64,000 nucleotides of DNA, taken from an uncultured Tessaracoccus sp. (GTDB lineage: Bacteria > Actinomycetota > Actinomycetes > Propionibacteriales > Propionibacteriaceae). Below the pieces are notes generated by a model that made no database searches, was not told where the DNA came from, and worked only from the letters and a program-made list of their open reading frames with translations. The stretch lies in NCBI RefSeq assembly GCF_943914565.1, contig NZ_CALUCN010000014.1:1-64000 (forward strand). The letters are read 5' to 3'. Shown here piece by piece: positions 1-7,428 of this stretch; positions within the stretch are counted from its first letter, which is position 1; each line of letters starts with the position of its first letter. A program made the position numbers and the translations under genes.

Positions 1-62
1 CCTGGCCGAGTGACCAGATCCTCGACGTCCGAGGACCCCTCCAAGGTAACGGGGCTGCGGGG

Positions 63-1445
63 TCAGGCGGCGCGGGCGCGGTCGGGTGGTGGCTCGTATA
101 CCGGGGGTGCTTGTGGTGGCAGTTCGGGGATGGGTGGCACCGGGATGTCCGGGGTCTTGGTCCTCACCGTGCCTTGGCCGGTGACGAGGTATTCGAATCC
201 CATGGGGGATGCCCAGTGGAAGGCGCCGGGTGCTGGTTGGTCAGCCAGCCAGTGGCCGGCGGTCTTCGCTCGGTGGGCGGTGCGTTCCAAGGGGCCGAGG
301 TTGGCCATTGACGTGGGGCCTTCGCTGCCTGTTGGGTCGTAGGCGATGGTGTGGTCGATGTCGCAGCGCCTGGCTGAGGTGGCCGAGTAGGGGAAGACGG
401 AGCGCGGGTTCCTGACCGAGAGTGCGAGCCGCTGCGCGGCGGTGGGCTCGTGTGCGGTGGTGTCGGGGATCATGTTGGGGTCGAGCACCGGACGCACCGT
501 CACGGTGGAGCCGGCGAGGAAGCCGGGGAGGGTGTCGGTGAGGAGGCGGCCCCAGCCCTCGACGTACGCCGACGTGCCGAGCGGCGCACCAGCGTCGCCG
601 TGGTCATCTCCCTCGTCGAAGTCCTTCGCGTCGAGGCCCGCCGTGGGCGTCTGCGCAGGCACGTGCACGACGAGGTCGACGTCCATCAGCGAGTCCTGGC
701 CGATGGCCTGGCGGGCGAAGATGCCGAACGCTGCGGCACGCCGCTGGCCGCGCACGAACCGGGCCACGTCGCGTTCATCCAGACCCTCCGGAACCTCCGG
801 GGCAGGCAGCGTCTGGGCGATTTGGTCGAGGGCTTGGTCGAACAGGACGCCGTCTGCGGCAGCAACTTTCCCGAAGAGGCCGACGTGGTCGTCCTCGAAG
901 CGGCCCACGTGCACGAAGCGTTCCTGCCTGGCGAACTCGCGCTCCCGCTTTGCCCGCTCCGGGTCGGCGTCGAGGACCCAGCGGGAGAGTTCGTCGAGCA
1001 TGACGAAGAAGGAGTTGAAGCCGAGGCAGTGCGAGGCCTGCCGGTCGACTTCGAGGGCGGCGTCGAAGGGGAGCTTCTTGCAGGCCTCTTCGACCTCACG
1101 GGCGACCCACCACGGCAGCCCGCCGGAACAGAACAGCTCCCACATCCTGGGGTGGCGGGCACGGATGGAGTAGGCCTGAGACACCCACTCACGCATCCCG
1201 TGGAAGCTGCGCCCCAGCGCGGCCGCCGCTTCGAGGAGGAACGCTTCGTCCACGCCGGGGACACCATCCCGGCCGGAGGAGACGCGCCGCATCCGCAGCA
1301 CGTCAGGCAGGGACGGATCAGCATCCAGCTCGTAGGCGTCCGCACCCTCGACGAGCGCCAGCACACGTGCCACCTCGATCGCTCGATGCTGCTCATCGGC
1401 ATGCACTGCTGCCATCAACGACAGTGCCGCGCGGTCTGTGGTCAT
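63..1445 (-). CDS. DUF222 / HNH endonuclease-domain protein (13E12-repeat type)
   Basis: The 460-residue protein has the long helical DUF222 N-terminal part (about residues 1-330) and a C-terminal HNH-like segment with CDIDH, then a conserved NLGPLERTAHR stretch and a following HWA, as in actinobacterial 13E12-repeat proteins. These occur in many copies per genome and are suspected DNA endonucleases; the cellular role is not established. The ATG at 1445 is preceded by a GGGGAGG ribosome site, and a perfect TATAAT lies about 40 bases upstream. The tail is proline-rich. It is transcribed away from the rph cluster, with no operon partner in the window. Family assignment is firm; biochemical activity is inferred. 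Confidence 0.85.
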   Translation of the reverse strand: MTTDRAALSLMAAVHADEQHRAIEVARVLALVEGADAYELDADPSLPDVLRMRRVSSGRDGVPGVDEAFLLEAAAALGRSFHGMREWVSQAYSIRARHPRMWELFCSGGLPWWVAREVEEACKKLPFDAALEVDRQASHCLGFNSFFVMLDELSRWVLDADPERAKREREFARQERFVHVGRFEDDHVGLFGKVAAADGVLFDQALDQIAQTLPAPEVPEGLDERDVARFVRGQRRAAAFGIFARQAIGQDSLMDVDLVVHVPAQTPTAGLDAKDFDEGDDHGDAGAPLGTSAYVEGWGRLLTDTLPGFLAGSTVTVRPVLDPNMIPDTTAHEPTAAQRLALSVRNPRSVFPYSATSARRCDIDHTIAYDPTGSEGPTSMANLGPLERTAHRAKTAGHWLADQPAPGAFHWASPMGFEYLVTGQGTVRTKTPDIPVPPIPELPPQAPPVYEPPPDRARAA

Positions 1446-1483
1446 GATGCTCGCCTCCCCTCGGAGTGGTTCGATCCACCTCT

Positions 1484-1489
1484 ATTATA
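1484..1489 (-). promoter_or_regulatory. -10 element of the DUF222/HNH gene
   Basis: On the minus strand this is a perfect TATAAT, with a TTGTGT hexamer about 16 bases further upstream (4 of 6 to TTGACA). Transcription would start near 1475, leaving a leader of about 30 bases that carries the GGGGAGG site. It is a classic sigma-70 promoter, unlike the leaderless promoters seen elsewhere in the window. Confidence 0.6.
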
Positions 1490-1704
1490 CCGAACACATG
1501 TACCAACACAAGGGTCTGTGTGAAATGATTCGAACCTATTTTCGAAGCCCCTTCGGCTCTTGGGTTGGGCTCCTGCGCCATCGGGCGCCGTCTCGTCACA
1601 CCGCTCTCCGAGCCGGCGTTCGACGCTCCGGGGCGGGCCGCACCCGCTGGCGTGCCGGAGCCCGAGCGCAGCCGCTGTCTGGGTGCGTGTTGCGTCGCAG
1701 GGGC

Positions 1705-1710
1705 TAGGGT
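1705..1710 (+). promoter_or_regulatory. leaderless -10 element of rph
   Basis: TAGGGT followed by 7 bases and then the ATG at 1718. No Shine-Dalgarno site fits between them, so the A of ATG is probably the transcript start. Confidence 0.55.
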
Positions 1711-1717
1711 TGGCCCC

Positions 1718-2440
1718 ATGACCTTCACACGCATCGATGGGCGTCGCCCCGACGAGCTGCGCCCCGTCCGCATCACCCGCCACTGGCTCGACCACGCGGA
1801 GGGATCCGTGCTCGTCGAGTTCGGCCGCACCCGGGTGCTCGTCGCCGCCAGCGCCACCGTCGGTGTGCCGAGGTGGCGCAAGGACTCCGGCCTCGGTTGG
1901 GTGACCGCGGAGTACGAGATGCTGCCGCGTTCGACGCACACCCGCTCGGACCGCGAGTCGCGGCGGGGCAAGGTCGGGGGCCGCACCCACGAGATCTCCC
2001 GGCTGATCGGCCGGTCGCTGCGCGCCGTCGTGGACATGGCGCAGCTCGGCGAGAACACGATCATCCTCGACTGCGACGTGCTCCAGGCTGACGGCGGCAC
2101 CCGTACGGCGGCCATCACTGGCGCCTACGTGGCCCTCGCCGACGCGATCACCCACCTCAAGGAGCAGGGGTCGATCAAGGGCGAGCCGCTGAAGGATTCC
2201 GTGGCCGCGATCTCCGTCGGCGTGCTGGGCGACGAGGTGTTGCTGGACCTCGCGTACGAGGAGGACTCCACCGCGGACACCGACCTCAACGTCGTCATGA
2301 CCGGGTCGGGGGCCTTCATCGAGGTGCAGGGCACCGCGGAGGGCGAGCCGTTCTCCCGCGACGACCTCGGGCGACTGCTGGACCTCGGCGCCGCGGGCTG
2401 CGCGCGCCTGACCGAGCTGCAGCGCGAGGCCCTCGGGTGA
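1718..2440 (+). CDS. rph: ribonuclease PH
   Basis: The 240-residue protein is a phosphate-dependent 3'-5' exoribonuclease that trims tRNA 3' ends. It aligns end to end with RNase PH: the [10 protein letters not shown] start, the [12 protein letters not shown] segment, and the [20 protein letters not shown] core with the phosphate-binding arginine region. The start at 1718 is chosen because it matches the family N-terminus and lies 7 bases after a TAGGGT hexamer; an in-frame extension to 1565 has no similarity. Its stop overlaps the rdgB start (GTGA), so the two are translationally coupled, which is a common actinobacterial arrangement. Confidence 0.97.
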   Translation: MTFTRIDGRRPDELRPVRITRHWLDHAEGSVLVEFGRTRVLVAASATVGVPRWRKDSGLGWVTAEYEMLPRSTHTRSDRESRRGKVGGRTHEISRLIGRSLRAVVDMAQLGENTIILDCDVLQADGGTRTAAITGAYVALADAITHLKEQGSIKGEPLKDSVAAISVGVLGDEVLLDLAYEEDSTADTDLNVVMTGSGAFIEVQGTAEGEPFSRDDLGRLLDLGAAGCARLTELQREALG

Positions 2441-3045
2441 GGCCGCCCGAACGGATCGTCCTCGCGACGAACAACCCGAAGAAGCTCGCCGAGCTGCGCC
2501 GGGGTGTCGATGCCGCAGGGCTCGACGTCGAGGTGCTGGGGCTGGCTGACCTGCCGTCCTACCCCGAGCCGGTGGAGACCGAGCGCACGTTCGACGGCAA
2601 CGCGCTCATCAAGGCCCGCGAGGCGGCCCGGCGCACCGGGATCGCTGCGGTCGCCGACGACTCCGGCCTCGAGGTCGACGAACTCAACGGCATGCCGGGC
2701 GTCCGCTCGGCCCGCTGGTCCGGGCCGATGTGCGACGACGAGGAGAACAACGAACTGCTCCTCGCGCAGCTCGACGGGGTCCCGGCCGAGCGCCGCACCG
2801 CCCGGTTCCGCTGCGCGCTGGCGCTCGTCACGCCCGACGGCGAGGAGCTCGTGTGGCACGGGACGATGGAAGGCCGCATCGGCGAGGCCCCCGTCGGGGA
2901 CCACGGCTTCGGCTACGACCCGCTGTTCGTGCCCGCGGGAGGGACCCGCACGTCGGCGGAGATGCGGCCCGAGGAGAAGGATGCGATCAGCCACCGCGGC
3001 GAGGCGCTGCGGGCGTTCGTCGAGTGGTTGGGAGGCCTGGAGTGA
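2437..3045 (+). CDS. rdgB: XTP/dITP diphosphatase (non-canonical purine NTP pyrophosphatase)
   Basis: The 202-residue Ham1/RdgB protein hydrolyses XTP, dITP and ITP to monophosphates, cleaning the nucleotide pool. Visible motifs are the N-terminal [11 protein letters not shown] substrate loop, [14 protein letters not shown], the ADDSGLEVD metal and catalytic motif, and GFGYDPLF with the late SHRGEAL. The GTG start overlaps the rph stop by GTGA and its own stop overlaps the thyA start, so rph-rdgB-thyA reads as one coupled unit. Length is normal for the family. Confidence 0.96.
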   Translation: MRPPERIVLATNNPKKLAELRRGVDAAGLDVEVLGLADLPSYPEPVETERTFDGNALIKAREAARRTGIAAVADDSGLEVDELNGMPGVRSARWSGPMCDDEENNELLLAQLDGVPAERRTARFRCALALVTPDGEELVWHGTMEGRIGEAPVGDHGFGYDPLFVPAGGTRTSAEMRPEEKDAISHRGEALRAFVEWLGGLE

Positions 3046-3836
3046 AGCAGTACCTCGACCTGCTCGCACGCATCACCGACGACGGGGTCGACAAGGCCGA
3101 CCGCACCGGCGTGGGCACGCGCAGCATCTTCGGCCACCAGATGCGCTTCGACCTCTCCCAGGGGTTCCCGCTCGTCACGACGAAGAAGGTGCACACCCGC
3201 TCGGTGTTCGGGGAGCTGCTGTGGTTCCTGCGCGGCGACACCAACATCGCCTGGCTGCACGACCACGGCATCACGATCTGGGACGAGTGGGCGGACGCCG
3301 ACGGCGACCTCGGCCCCGTCTACGGCCACCAGTGGCGCAGCTGGCCCACCCCGGACGGGCGGCACGTCGACCAGATCGCGCGCGTCATCGAGCAGCTGCG
3401 CACGAACCCGGACTCCCGTCGTCACGTGGTCTCTGCGTGGAACGTCGCCGACGTCGACGACATGGCGCTGCCGCCGTGCCACACGATGTTCCAGTTCTAC
3501 GTCGCAGGCGGGCGGCTCAGCTGCCAGCTCTACCAGCGCTCGGCGGACGTGTTCCTGGGCGTGCCGTTCAACATCGCCAGCTACGCGCTGCTCACGCACA
3601 TGGTGGCGCAGGTGACGGGCCTCGAGGTCGGGGAGTTCGTCCACACGTTCGGCGACGCGCACATCTACTCCAACCACGTCGAGCAGGTGGCGCTGCAGCG
3701 CTCCCGCGAGCCGCGTCCGCTGCCGACGCTCAGGCTCAACCCCGACGTGCATGCGATCGACGCGTTCGAGCTCGACGACATCGAGCTCGTCGGCTACGAC
3801 CCGCACCCGGCCATCAAAGCGCCCGTCGCCGTCTGA
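3042..3836 (+). CDS. thyA: thymidylate synthase
   Basis: This classical folate-dependent enzyme makes dTMP from dUMP using methylene-THF. It has 264 residues, the same length as the E. coli enzyme, and the nucleophile Cys falls at position 146 within [12 protein letters not shown]. Other family signatures are DRTGVGTRS near the N-terminus, [11 protein letters not shown], and [12 protein letters not shown]. The GTG start overlaps the rdgB stop. The DHFR gene that recycles its dihydrofolate product lies 52 bases downstream with its own promoter. Confidence 0.97.
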   Translation: MKQYLDLLARITDDGVDKADRTGVGTRSIFGHQMRFDLSQGFPLVTTKKVHTRSVFGELLWFLRGDTNIAWLHDHGITIWDEWADADGDLGPVYGHQWRSWPTPDGRHVDQIARVIEQLRTNPDSRRHVVSAWNVADVDDMALPPCHTMFQFYVAGGRLSCQLYQRSADVFLGVPFNIASYALLTHMVAQVTGLEVGEFVHTFGDAHIYSNHVEQVALQRSREPRPLPTLRLNPDVHAIDAFELDDIELVGYDPHPAIKAPVAV

Positions 3837-3876
3837 TGGGTGGGCGCGCCCTCCCCGTCGCGACGGTGGTTCGCCC

Positions 3877-3882
3877 TAGGCT
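3877..3882 (+). promoter_or_regulatory. leaderless -10 element of the DHFR gene
   Basis: TAGGCT with a 6-base spacer to the ATG at 3889. There is no ribosome site in the spacer. Confidence 0.55.
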
Positions 3883-3888
3883 GCTCGC

Positions 3889-4368
3889 ATGAGGATCGTC
3901 GGGATCGCGGCCGTGGCGGAGAACGGCGTCATCGGGTCCGGGGAGGACATGCTGTGGCACCTCCCCGAGGACTTCAAACGCTTCAAGCGCGTGACCTCCG
4001 GCAACACGCTCGTGATGGGCCGGCGCACGCACGAGCAGATCGGCCGGACGTTGCCGGATCGCCGGGTCATCGTCGTGACCCGCCAGCAGGACTGGCACGA
4101 CGAGGGCGTGGAGGTGGCGCACTCGGTCGAGGAAGCGCTCGACCTCGCGGCGCAGACGCCCGAGCGGGTCTGCTACATCGGCGGCGGCTCGCAGATCTAC
4201 GAGGCCGCTTGGCCCTACCTGACCGAGTTGGACATCACGGAGGTCCACCAGCGCCCCGACGGTGCCGCGACCTTCCCGTACATCTCGCAGCGGGAATGGA
4301 CCGAGGTCTCCCGCGAACCCGGCGAGGAGTTCGACTTCGTGCAGTACAGGCCCACGCCAGCCCCGTGA
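3889..4368 (+). CDS. dfrA: dihydrofolate reductase
   Basis: The 159-residue enzyme reduces dihydrofolate to tetrahydrofolate with NADPH and pairs functionally with ThyA just upstream. Diagnostic segments are the start GIAAVAENGVIG, MLWHLPEDFKRFK, the cofactor loop NTLVMGRRTHEQIG, and IGGGSQIYEAAW. The ATG follows a TAGGCT hexamer by 6 bases, suggesting a leaderless mRNA. Its stop overlaps the GTG of dinB (GTGA), so polymerase IV expression is coupled to DHFR. Confidence 0.96.
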   Translation: MRIVGIAAVAENGVIGSGEDMLWHLPEDFKRFKRVTSGNTLVMGRRTHEQIGRTLPDRRVIVVTRQQDWHDEGVEVAHSVEEALDLAAQTPERVCYIGGGSQIYEAAWPYLTELDITEVHQRPDGAATFPYISQREWTEVSREPGEEFDFVQYRPTPAP

Positions 4369-5672
4369 CCATCCTTCACCTCGACATCGACGCGTTCTTC
4401 GCGTCGGTCGAGCAGCGCGACAAGCCGAGCCTGCGTGGCCGGCCGGTCGTCGTCGGGGGCACCGGGCCGAGGGGCGTCGTCGCCACCGCGAGCTACGAGG
4501 CGCGCGTGTTCGGGATCCACTCCGCGATGTCCGGTGCGGAGGCGAGGCGACGGGCGCACGGGCGGGTGGCGTTCCTCGGCGGACGATCGCTCGCGTACCG
4601 GGAGTCCTCCCAGGTGGTGATGGGCCTGCTCAGGGAGGTGTCGCCGCTCGTCGAGCCGCTCAGCCTCGACGAGGCCTACGTCGACCTCACCCCCGCCGGC
4701 TGGGCGCCCGACGAGATGTCCGAGCGCGTCGCGTGGCTGCGTGCCGAGCTCGAGCGCCGCACCGAGGGGCTCACCGCGTCGGTGGGTGTGGGGTCGTCGA
4801 AGCTCGTCGCGAAGCTGGGCTCGGAGGCGGCGAAGCCGAACGGCGCGCACATCCTCGCGCCCGAGGAGGAACTCGACTTCCTCGCCCCGCTGCCGGTGCG
4901 GGCGATCCCCGGTGTCGGGCCCGCGACCGAGCAGCGGCTGCTGACCTTCGGGCTCGCGACGGTGGCCGAGCTTCGGCAGGCCGAGCCGGCCGAGTTGGTG
5001 CGGGTGCTCGGGCAGGCGCAGGGCACGTCCCTGGCGCGGCTCGCGCGCGGGGTGGACCACCGTCGGGTGGAGCCCGACTCGGAGCGCAAGTCCATCTCCA
5101 CCGAGGACACATTCGCCACCGACCTCACCGACCGGGCGCAGCTGGGGGCGATCCTCCGTCGCGACGCCACGAAGATCGGGACACGGTTGCGCAAGAAGGA
5201 GCTCTTCGCGCGCACCGTGACCGTGAAGGTGCGGTTCGCGGACTTCGAGACCATCACTCGCGCCGCATCGCTCGGTGGCGCGACCGACGACGAGCAACTC
5301 ATCGCCGCCGAGGGGCTCGCGCTGCTCGACGAGGTGGACGTCCGGCCCGGGGTCCGACTGCTCGGGCTCGGGGTGAGCAACTTCGCCGGGGCGGCGCAGG
5401 ACCGGCTCTTCGGCGAGGAGGTCCGCGACGATGCCGACGAGGCGCGCGCACCCGAGGCCGTCGTCGAGGGAGTGCGGGGGAGGGGGCACCACCCTGGCGC
5501 CGACGTCGAGCACGACGAGCACGGACGCGGCTGGGTGTGGGGCAGCGGCCTGGGGCTCGTCACCGTGCGGTTCGAGCACCGAGGGACCGCGCCCGGCCCG
5601 GTGCGGACGCTGCCGCTGGACGACCCGGCGCTGCACCTCGTCGACCCGTTGCCGCTGGGCAGCGAGGGGTAG
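4365..5672 (+). CDS. dinB: DNA polymerase IV (Y-family translesion polymerase)
   Basis: The 435-residue UmuC/DinB-type polymerase copies damaged templates with low fidelity. The first residues give the metal-binding LDIDAFFASVEQ motif, followed by ASYEARVFGI and the second acidic motif SLDEAYVD. The helix-hairpin-helix part (AIPGVGPATEQRL) and the little-finger domain follow. The C-terminal 100 residues extend past the minimal core with a low-complexity acidic stretch, and I see no obvious QL[SD]LF-type clamp motif at the end. The start at 4365 overlaps the DHFR stop. Confidence 0.94.
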   Translation: MTILHLDIDAFFASVEQRDKPSLRGRPVVVGGTGPRGVVATASYEARVFGIHSAMSGAEARRRAHGRVAFLGGRSLAYRESSQVVMGLLREVSPLVEPLSLDEAYVDLTPAGWAPDEMSERVAWLRAELERRTEGLTASVGVGSSKLVAKLGSEAAKPNGAHILAPEEELDFLAPLPVRAIPGVGPATEQRLLTFGLATVAELRQAEPAELVRVLGQAQGTSLARLARGVDHRRVEPDSERKSISTEDTFATDLTDRAQLGAILRRDATKIGTRLRKKELFARTVTVKVRFADFETITRAASLGGATDDEQLIAAEGLALLDEVDVRPGVRLLGLGVSNFAGAAQDRLFGEEVRDDADEARAPEAVVEGVRGRGHHPGADVEHDEHGRGWVWGSGLGLVTVRFEHRGTAPGPVRTLPLDDPALHLVDPLPLGSEG

Positions 5673-5685
5673 ACTCGCCGTCGCC

Positions 5686-6240
5686 ATGGGAGATCGCATG
5701 TTCACAGCCGTGCTGCCGCCCGAGCACGTCGTCGAGGAGCTCGACGCCCTGCTCACCCCTCGTAGGGACCACGACGCGCGCCTGCGCTGGACCCGCTCCG
5801 ACGGGTGGCACGTGACGACGGCGTTCATGGCCGACGTGCCCGACGTCGAACGGCTCGAGGAACAGCTCGAAGCGTCGCTGGCGGGCGTCGCGCCGTTCAC
5901 GATGCGTCTGGAAGGCGGCCTCGCGTTCCCGCACCCGGTGGCCGCGCGGGTGCTCACCCTGGGGGTCGCCGAGGGCTCCGACGCGCTCGACCACCTCGCG
6001 ACGAAGTGCCGCAACGCCGCCAACCACGCCGGCGCCAACCCCGACGGGGCCCGGTTCGTCGGGCACCTCACCCTCGCGCGCGCCAATCACGGCATCCAGG
6101 CGACGAAGTGGCTGGGCGTGCTCGACTCGTTCCCCGGCTGGGACGTCCCCGTCGACGAGGTCGCGCTCATCCGATCACACCACCGCGGGCACCGCTACGA
6201 GGTCGTGGCGCGGTTCGCCTGCCGCGGACGGGCGACGTAG
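5686..6240 (+). CDS. thpR: 2'-5' RNA ligase / RNA 2',3'-cyclic phosphodiesterase family protein
   Basis: The 184-residue 2H-phosphoesterase shows both catalytic repeats: HVTTAFM about 45 residues in and HLTLAR about 60 residues from the end. The family (LigT/ThpR) opens RNA 2',3'-cyclic phosphates and can join tRNA halves in vitro; the physiological substrate is uncertain. The ATG at 5686 is the family-like start (MFTAVLPPE four residues later). A TAGACT hexamer 10 bases before the ATG may be its promoter. The tRNA-Leu gene follows immediately. Confidence 0.88.
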   Translation: MGDRMFTAVLPPEHVVEELDALLTPRRDHDARLRWTRSDGWHVTTAFMADVPDVERLEEQLEASLAGVAPFTMRLEGGLAFPHPVAARVLTLGVAEGSDALDHLATKCRNAANHAGANPDGARFVGHLTLARANHGIQATKWLGVLDSFPGWDVPVDEVALIRSHHRGHRYEVVARFACRGRAT

Positions 6241-6276
6241 GGCCAGCCCACGTCGGTCACTAGACTTGGGCGTCGC

Positions 6277-6361
6277 GCGCGAGTGGCGGAACTGGCAGAC
6301 GCGCTGGACTTAGGATCCAGTGCCTTCGGGTGTGAGGGTTCGAATCCCTTCTCGCGCACCA
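6277..6361 (+). tRNA. tRNA-Leu (anticodon UAG)
   Basis: This is a complete long-variable-arm tRNA. The acceptor stem GCGCGAG pairs with CTCGCGC, the anticodon loop is CTTAGGA giving UAG, the T-loop is TTCGAAT, and CCA is encoded. A TAGACT hexamer at 6261-6266 is a likely -10. Its 3' end is the attachment site used by the prophage remnant that follows. Confidence 0.96.
6332..6359 (+). repeat. left attachment site (attL core)
   Basis: These 28 bases, the T-arm and 3' acceptor strand of tRNA-Leu, recur perfectly at 9416-9443. With 5 mismatches and no gaps the match extends over 76 bases, 6284-6359 against 9368-9443. This is the classic outcome of tyrosine-integrase insertion into a tRNA 3' end. 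Confidence 0.88.
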
Positions 6362-6460
6362 CATGTGCAAGACGCTTGGTCAAGGCTTTTTCTAGGGTTG
6401 TGGCGACGCCACCGCTCGGTGACCCTGAGGCCTTGGAGAGACCGCCAGCGTAGTACCGGA

Positions 6461-6482
6461 ATGGCTACAGTGATGGCTACAG
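6461..6482 (+). repeat. integrase arm-type site pair, attL side
   Basis: ATGGCTACAG occurs twice with a 12-base period, starting at 6461 and 6473, about 100 bases from the att core and just before the integrase start. A degenerate pair with the same 12-base period lies about 100 bases from the other core at 9291-9312. The position and spacing suit the arm-binding domain of the integrase. Confidence 0.55.
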
Positions 6483-6498
6483 AGAGCTTCAGGCGGTC

Positions 6499-6822
6499 GT
6501 GACGGCGCGCAAGAAGTGCGATCTGCGACACGGCGAAGGCAGCTTCCTCCAGCGGAAGTCCGACGGTGTCTGGGTCGGCGTGCTGGAAGCCGGGTGGACA
6601 ACCGATGGCAGGCGCGAACGGGCCACCGTGGCCAGCCGAGACAAGGACACGGCGTGGGACACACTCACCGCGCTGCGCAAGCGGCAGGTGATCGGGCAGC
6701 AGGTCGTCACCTCGTCCCGGACGATGAAGGCGTGGACCGAGTCGTGGCTCAAGCTGCGCAGCCACCATCTGGCGCCGTCGACACTTCCGCAGTACCGGTC
6801 CCGAATCCGACGCTGGAGTTGA
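6499..6822 (+). pseudogene. truncated phage tyrosine integrase (N-terminal part)
   Basis: The 107 codons cover the arm-binding domain (GEGSFLQRKSDGVWVGVLE, WTTDGRRERATV) and the start of the core-binding domain (TMKAWTESWLKLR, LAPSTLPQYRSRIRR). The reading frame then ends at a TGA after residue 107, and the catalytic domain with its Arg-His-Arg-Tyr residues is absent. The GTG start overlaps a short upstream frame at a GTGA. Orientation and position beside attL are normal for an integrase of this element. It cannot catalyse recombination. Confidence 0.8.
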
Positions 6823-6891
6823 GGGCCGGTGGGGTGCCGGCCGGGTTGAACACGTCGCGTGCCCCGGCGGGGTGGCGCGGAACAGGTGGGG

Positions 6892-7170
6892 TTCGCGGTA
6901 GCGGGTTTGCCACTGGTTGGCGTTCTTCTCGGCGACGGTGGCGCGTTCGGTGAGTTTTTCGGTCTCGGACTTGTTGGCGTCTTCGAGCTGTTGGAGCCGG
7001 TTGGCGGCGTCGCGGTTTTCCTTGGCGCGCGCTTCCCACTTGCGGGCTTCGGCCCTCCAGTCGGTGGTGTCGTGCGACTCCACCGGCTCCGGGCGCAGGG
7101 CTTCGGGGGCGGGCGTGTCGTGCTGCTGGTCCTGTGCAGGGCCGGCGGCCTGGCTGGGTTGTTCGGACAT
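6892..7170 (-). pseudogene. phage scaffold-like protein, N-terminal fragment
   Basis: From the ATG at 7170, which follows a GGAGGAA ribosome site, about 93 codons read as a charged coiled coil rich in E, K, R and Q (DWRAEARKWEARAKENRDAA, then LEDANKSETEKLTERA). This is typical of capsid scaffolding proteins that follow MuF-type genes in actinophages. Beyond the YRE at 6892 the frame loses this character and runs unconvincingly into the integrase and tRNA region, so the gene is cut by the deletion. Family assignment rests on composition and gene order. Confidence 0.6.
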
Positions 7171-7219
7171 GATGGTTCCTCCGTGCGGTGGATGATGGTT
7201 GCCCGTGCGGGCATACAGA

Positions 7220-7246
7220 AACCCCGACGTGGGGAACGTCGGGGTT
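7220..7246 (-). terminator. intrinsic terminator inside the prophage remnant
   Basis: An 11-bp perfect stem (AACCCCGACGT and its complement) with a 5-base loop is followed on the minus strand by TTTCTGT. It lies after the 49-codon ORF and before the scaffold fragment. Confidence 0.6.
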
Positions 7247-7272
7247 GTTGCGGCTTGTCTCGGATGGTTTGG

Positions 7273-7422
7273 CTAGTCGAATGCGCCTTCGACTTCACCG
7301 AGGAGGATCGCGGCGAAGGCCTCTGCCTCAGCTTGGGTATAACCAAGCTTCGTCTTGTACGCCTCGATGATATCCTCGCGACTGGCGTTCGCGAGTTCCT
7401 CGTCCGTCATCGGAACGTTCAC
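7273..7422 (-). CDS. small phage protein of unknown function (49 aa)
   Basis: The GTG at 7422 lies 9 bases after a strong GGGAGG site embedded in the last codons of the MuF-like gene. The product is acidic and helical, with DEELANASREDIIEAYK followed by a TQAEAEAFAAILLGEV helix, and ends LLGEVEGAFD. It sits between the MuF gene and the scaffold fragment, where actinophages often carry one small gene. It might be a structural accessory protein or a partner of the HExxH domain upstream; nothing in the sequence decides this. Confidence 0.55.
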   Translation of the reverse strand: MNVPMTDEELANASREDIIEAYKTKLGYTQAEAEAFAAILLGEVEGAFD

Positions 7423-7428
7423 GACCGG

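Noticed and set aside
1565..1717. N-terminal extension of RNase PH
   Set aside because: It lies upstream of the TAGGGT promoter and has no similarity; the family N-terminus begins at 1718.
6310..6891. The scaffold-like frame continuing through the integrase and tRNA-Leu
   Set aside because: After 6892 the sequence loses its coiled-coil character and runs antisense through a tRNA, so it is read-through past a deletion.
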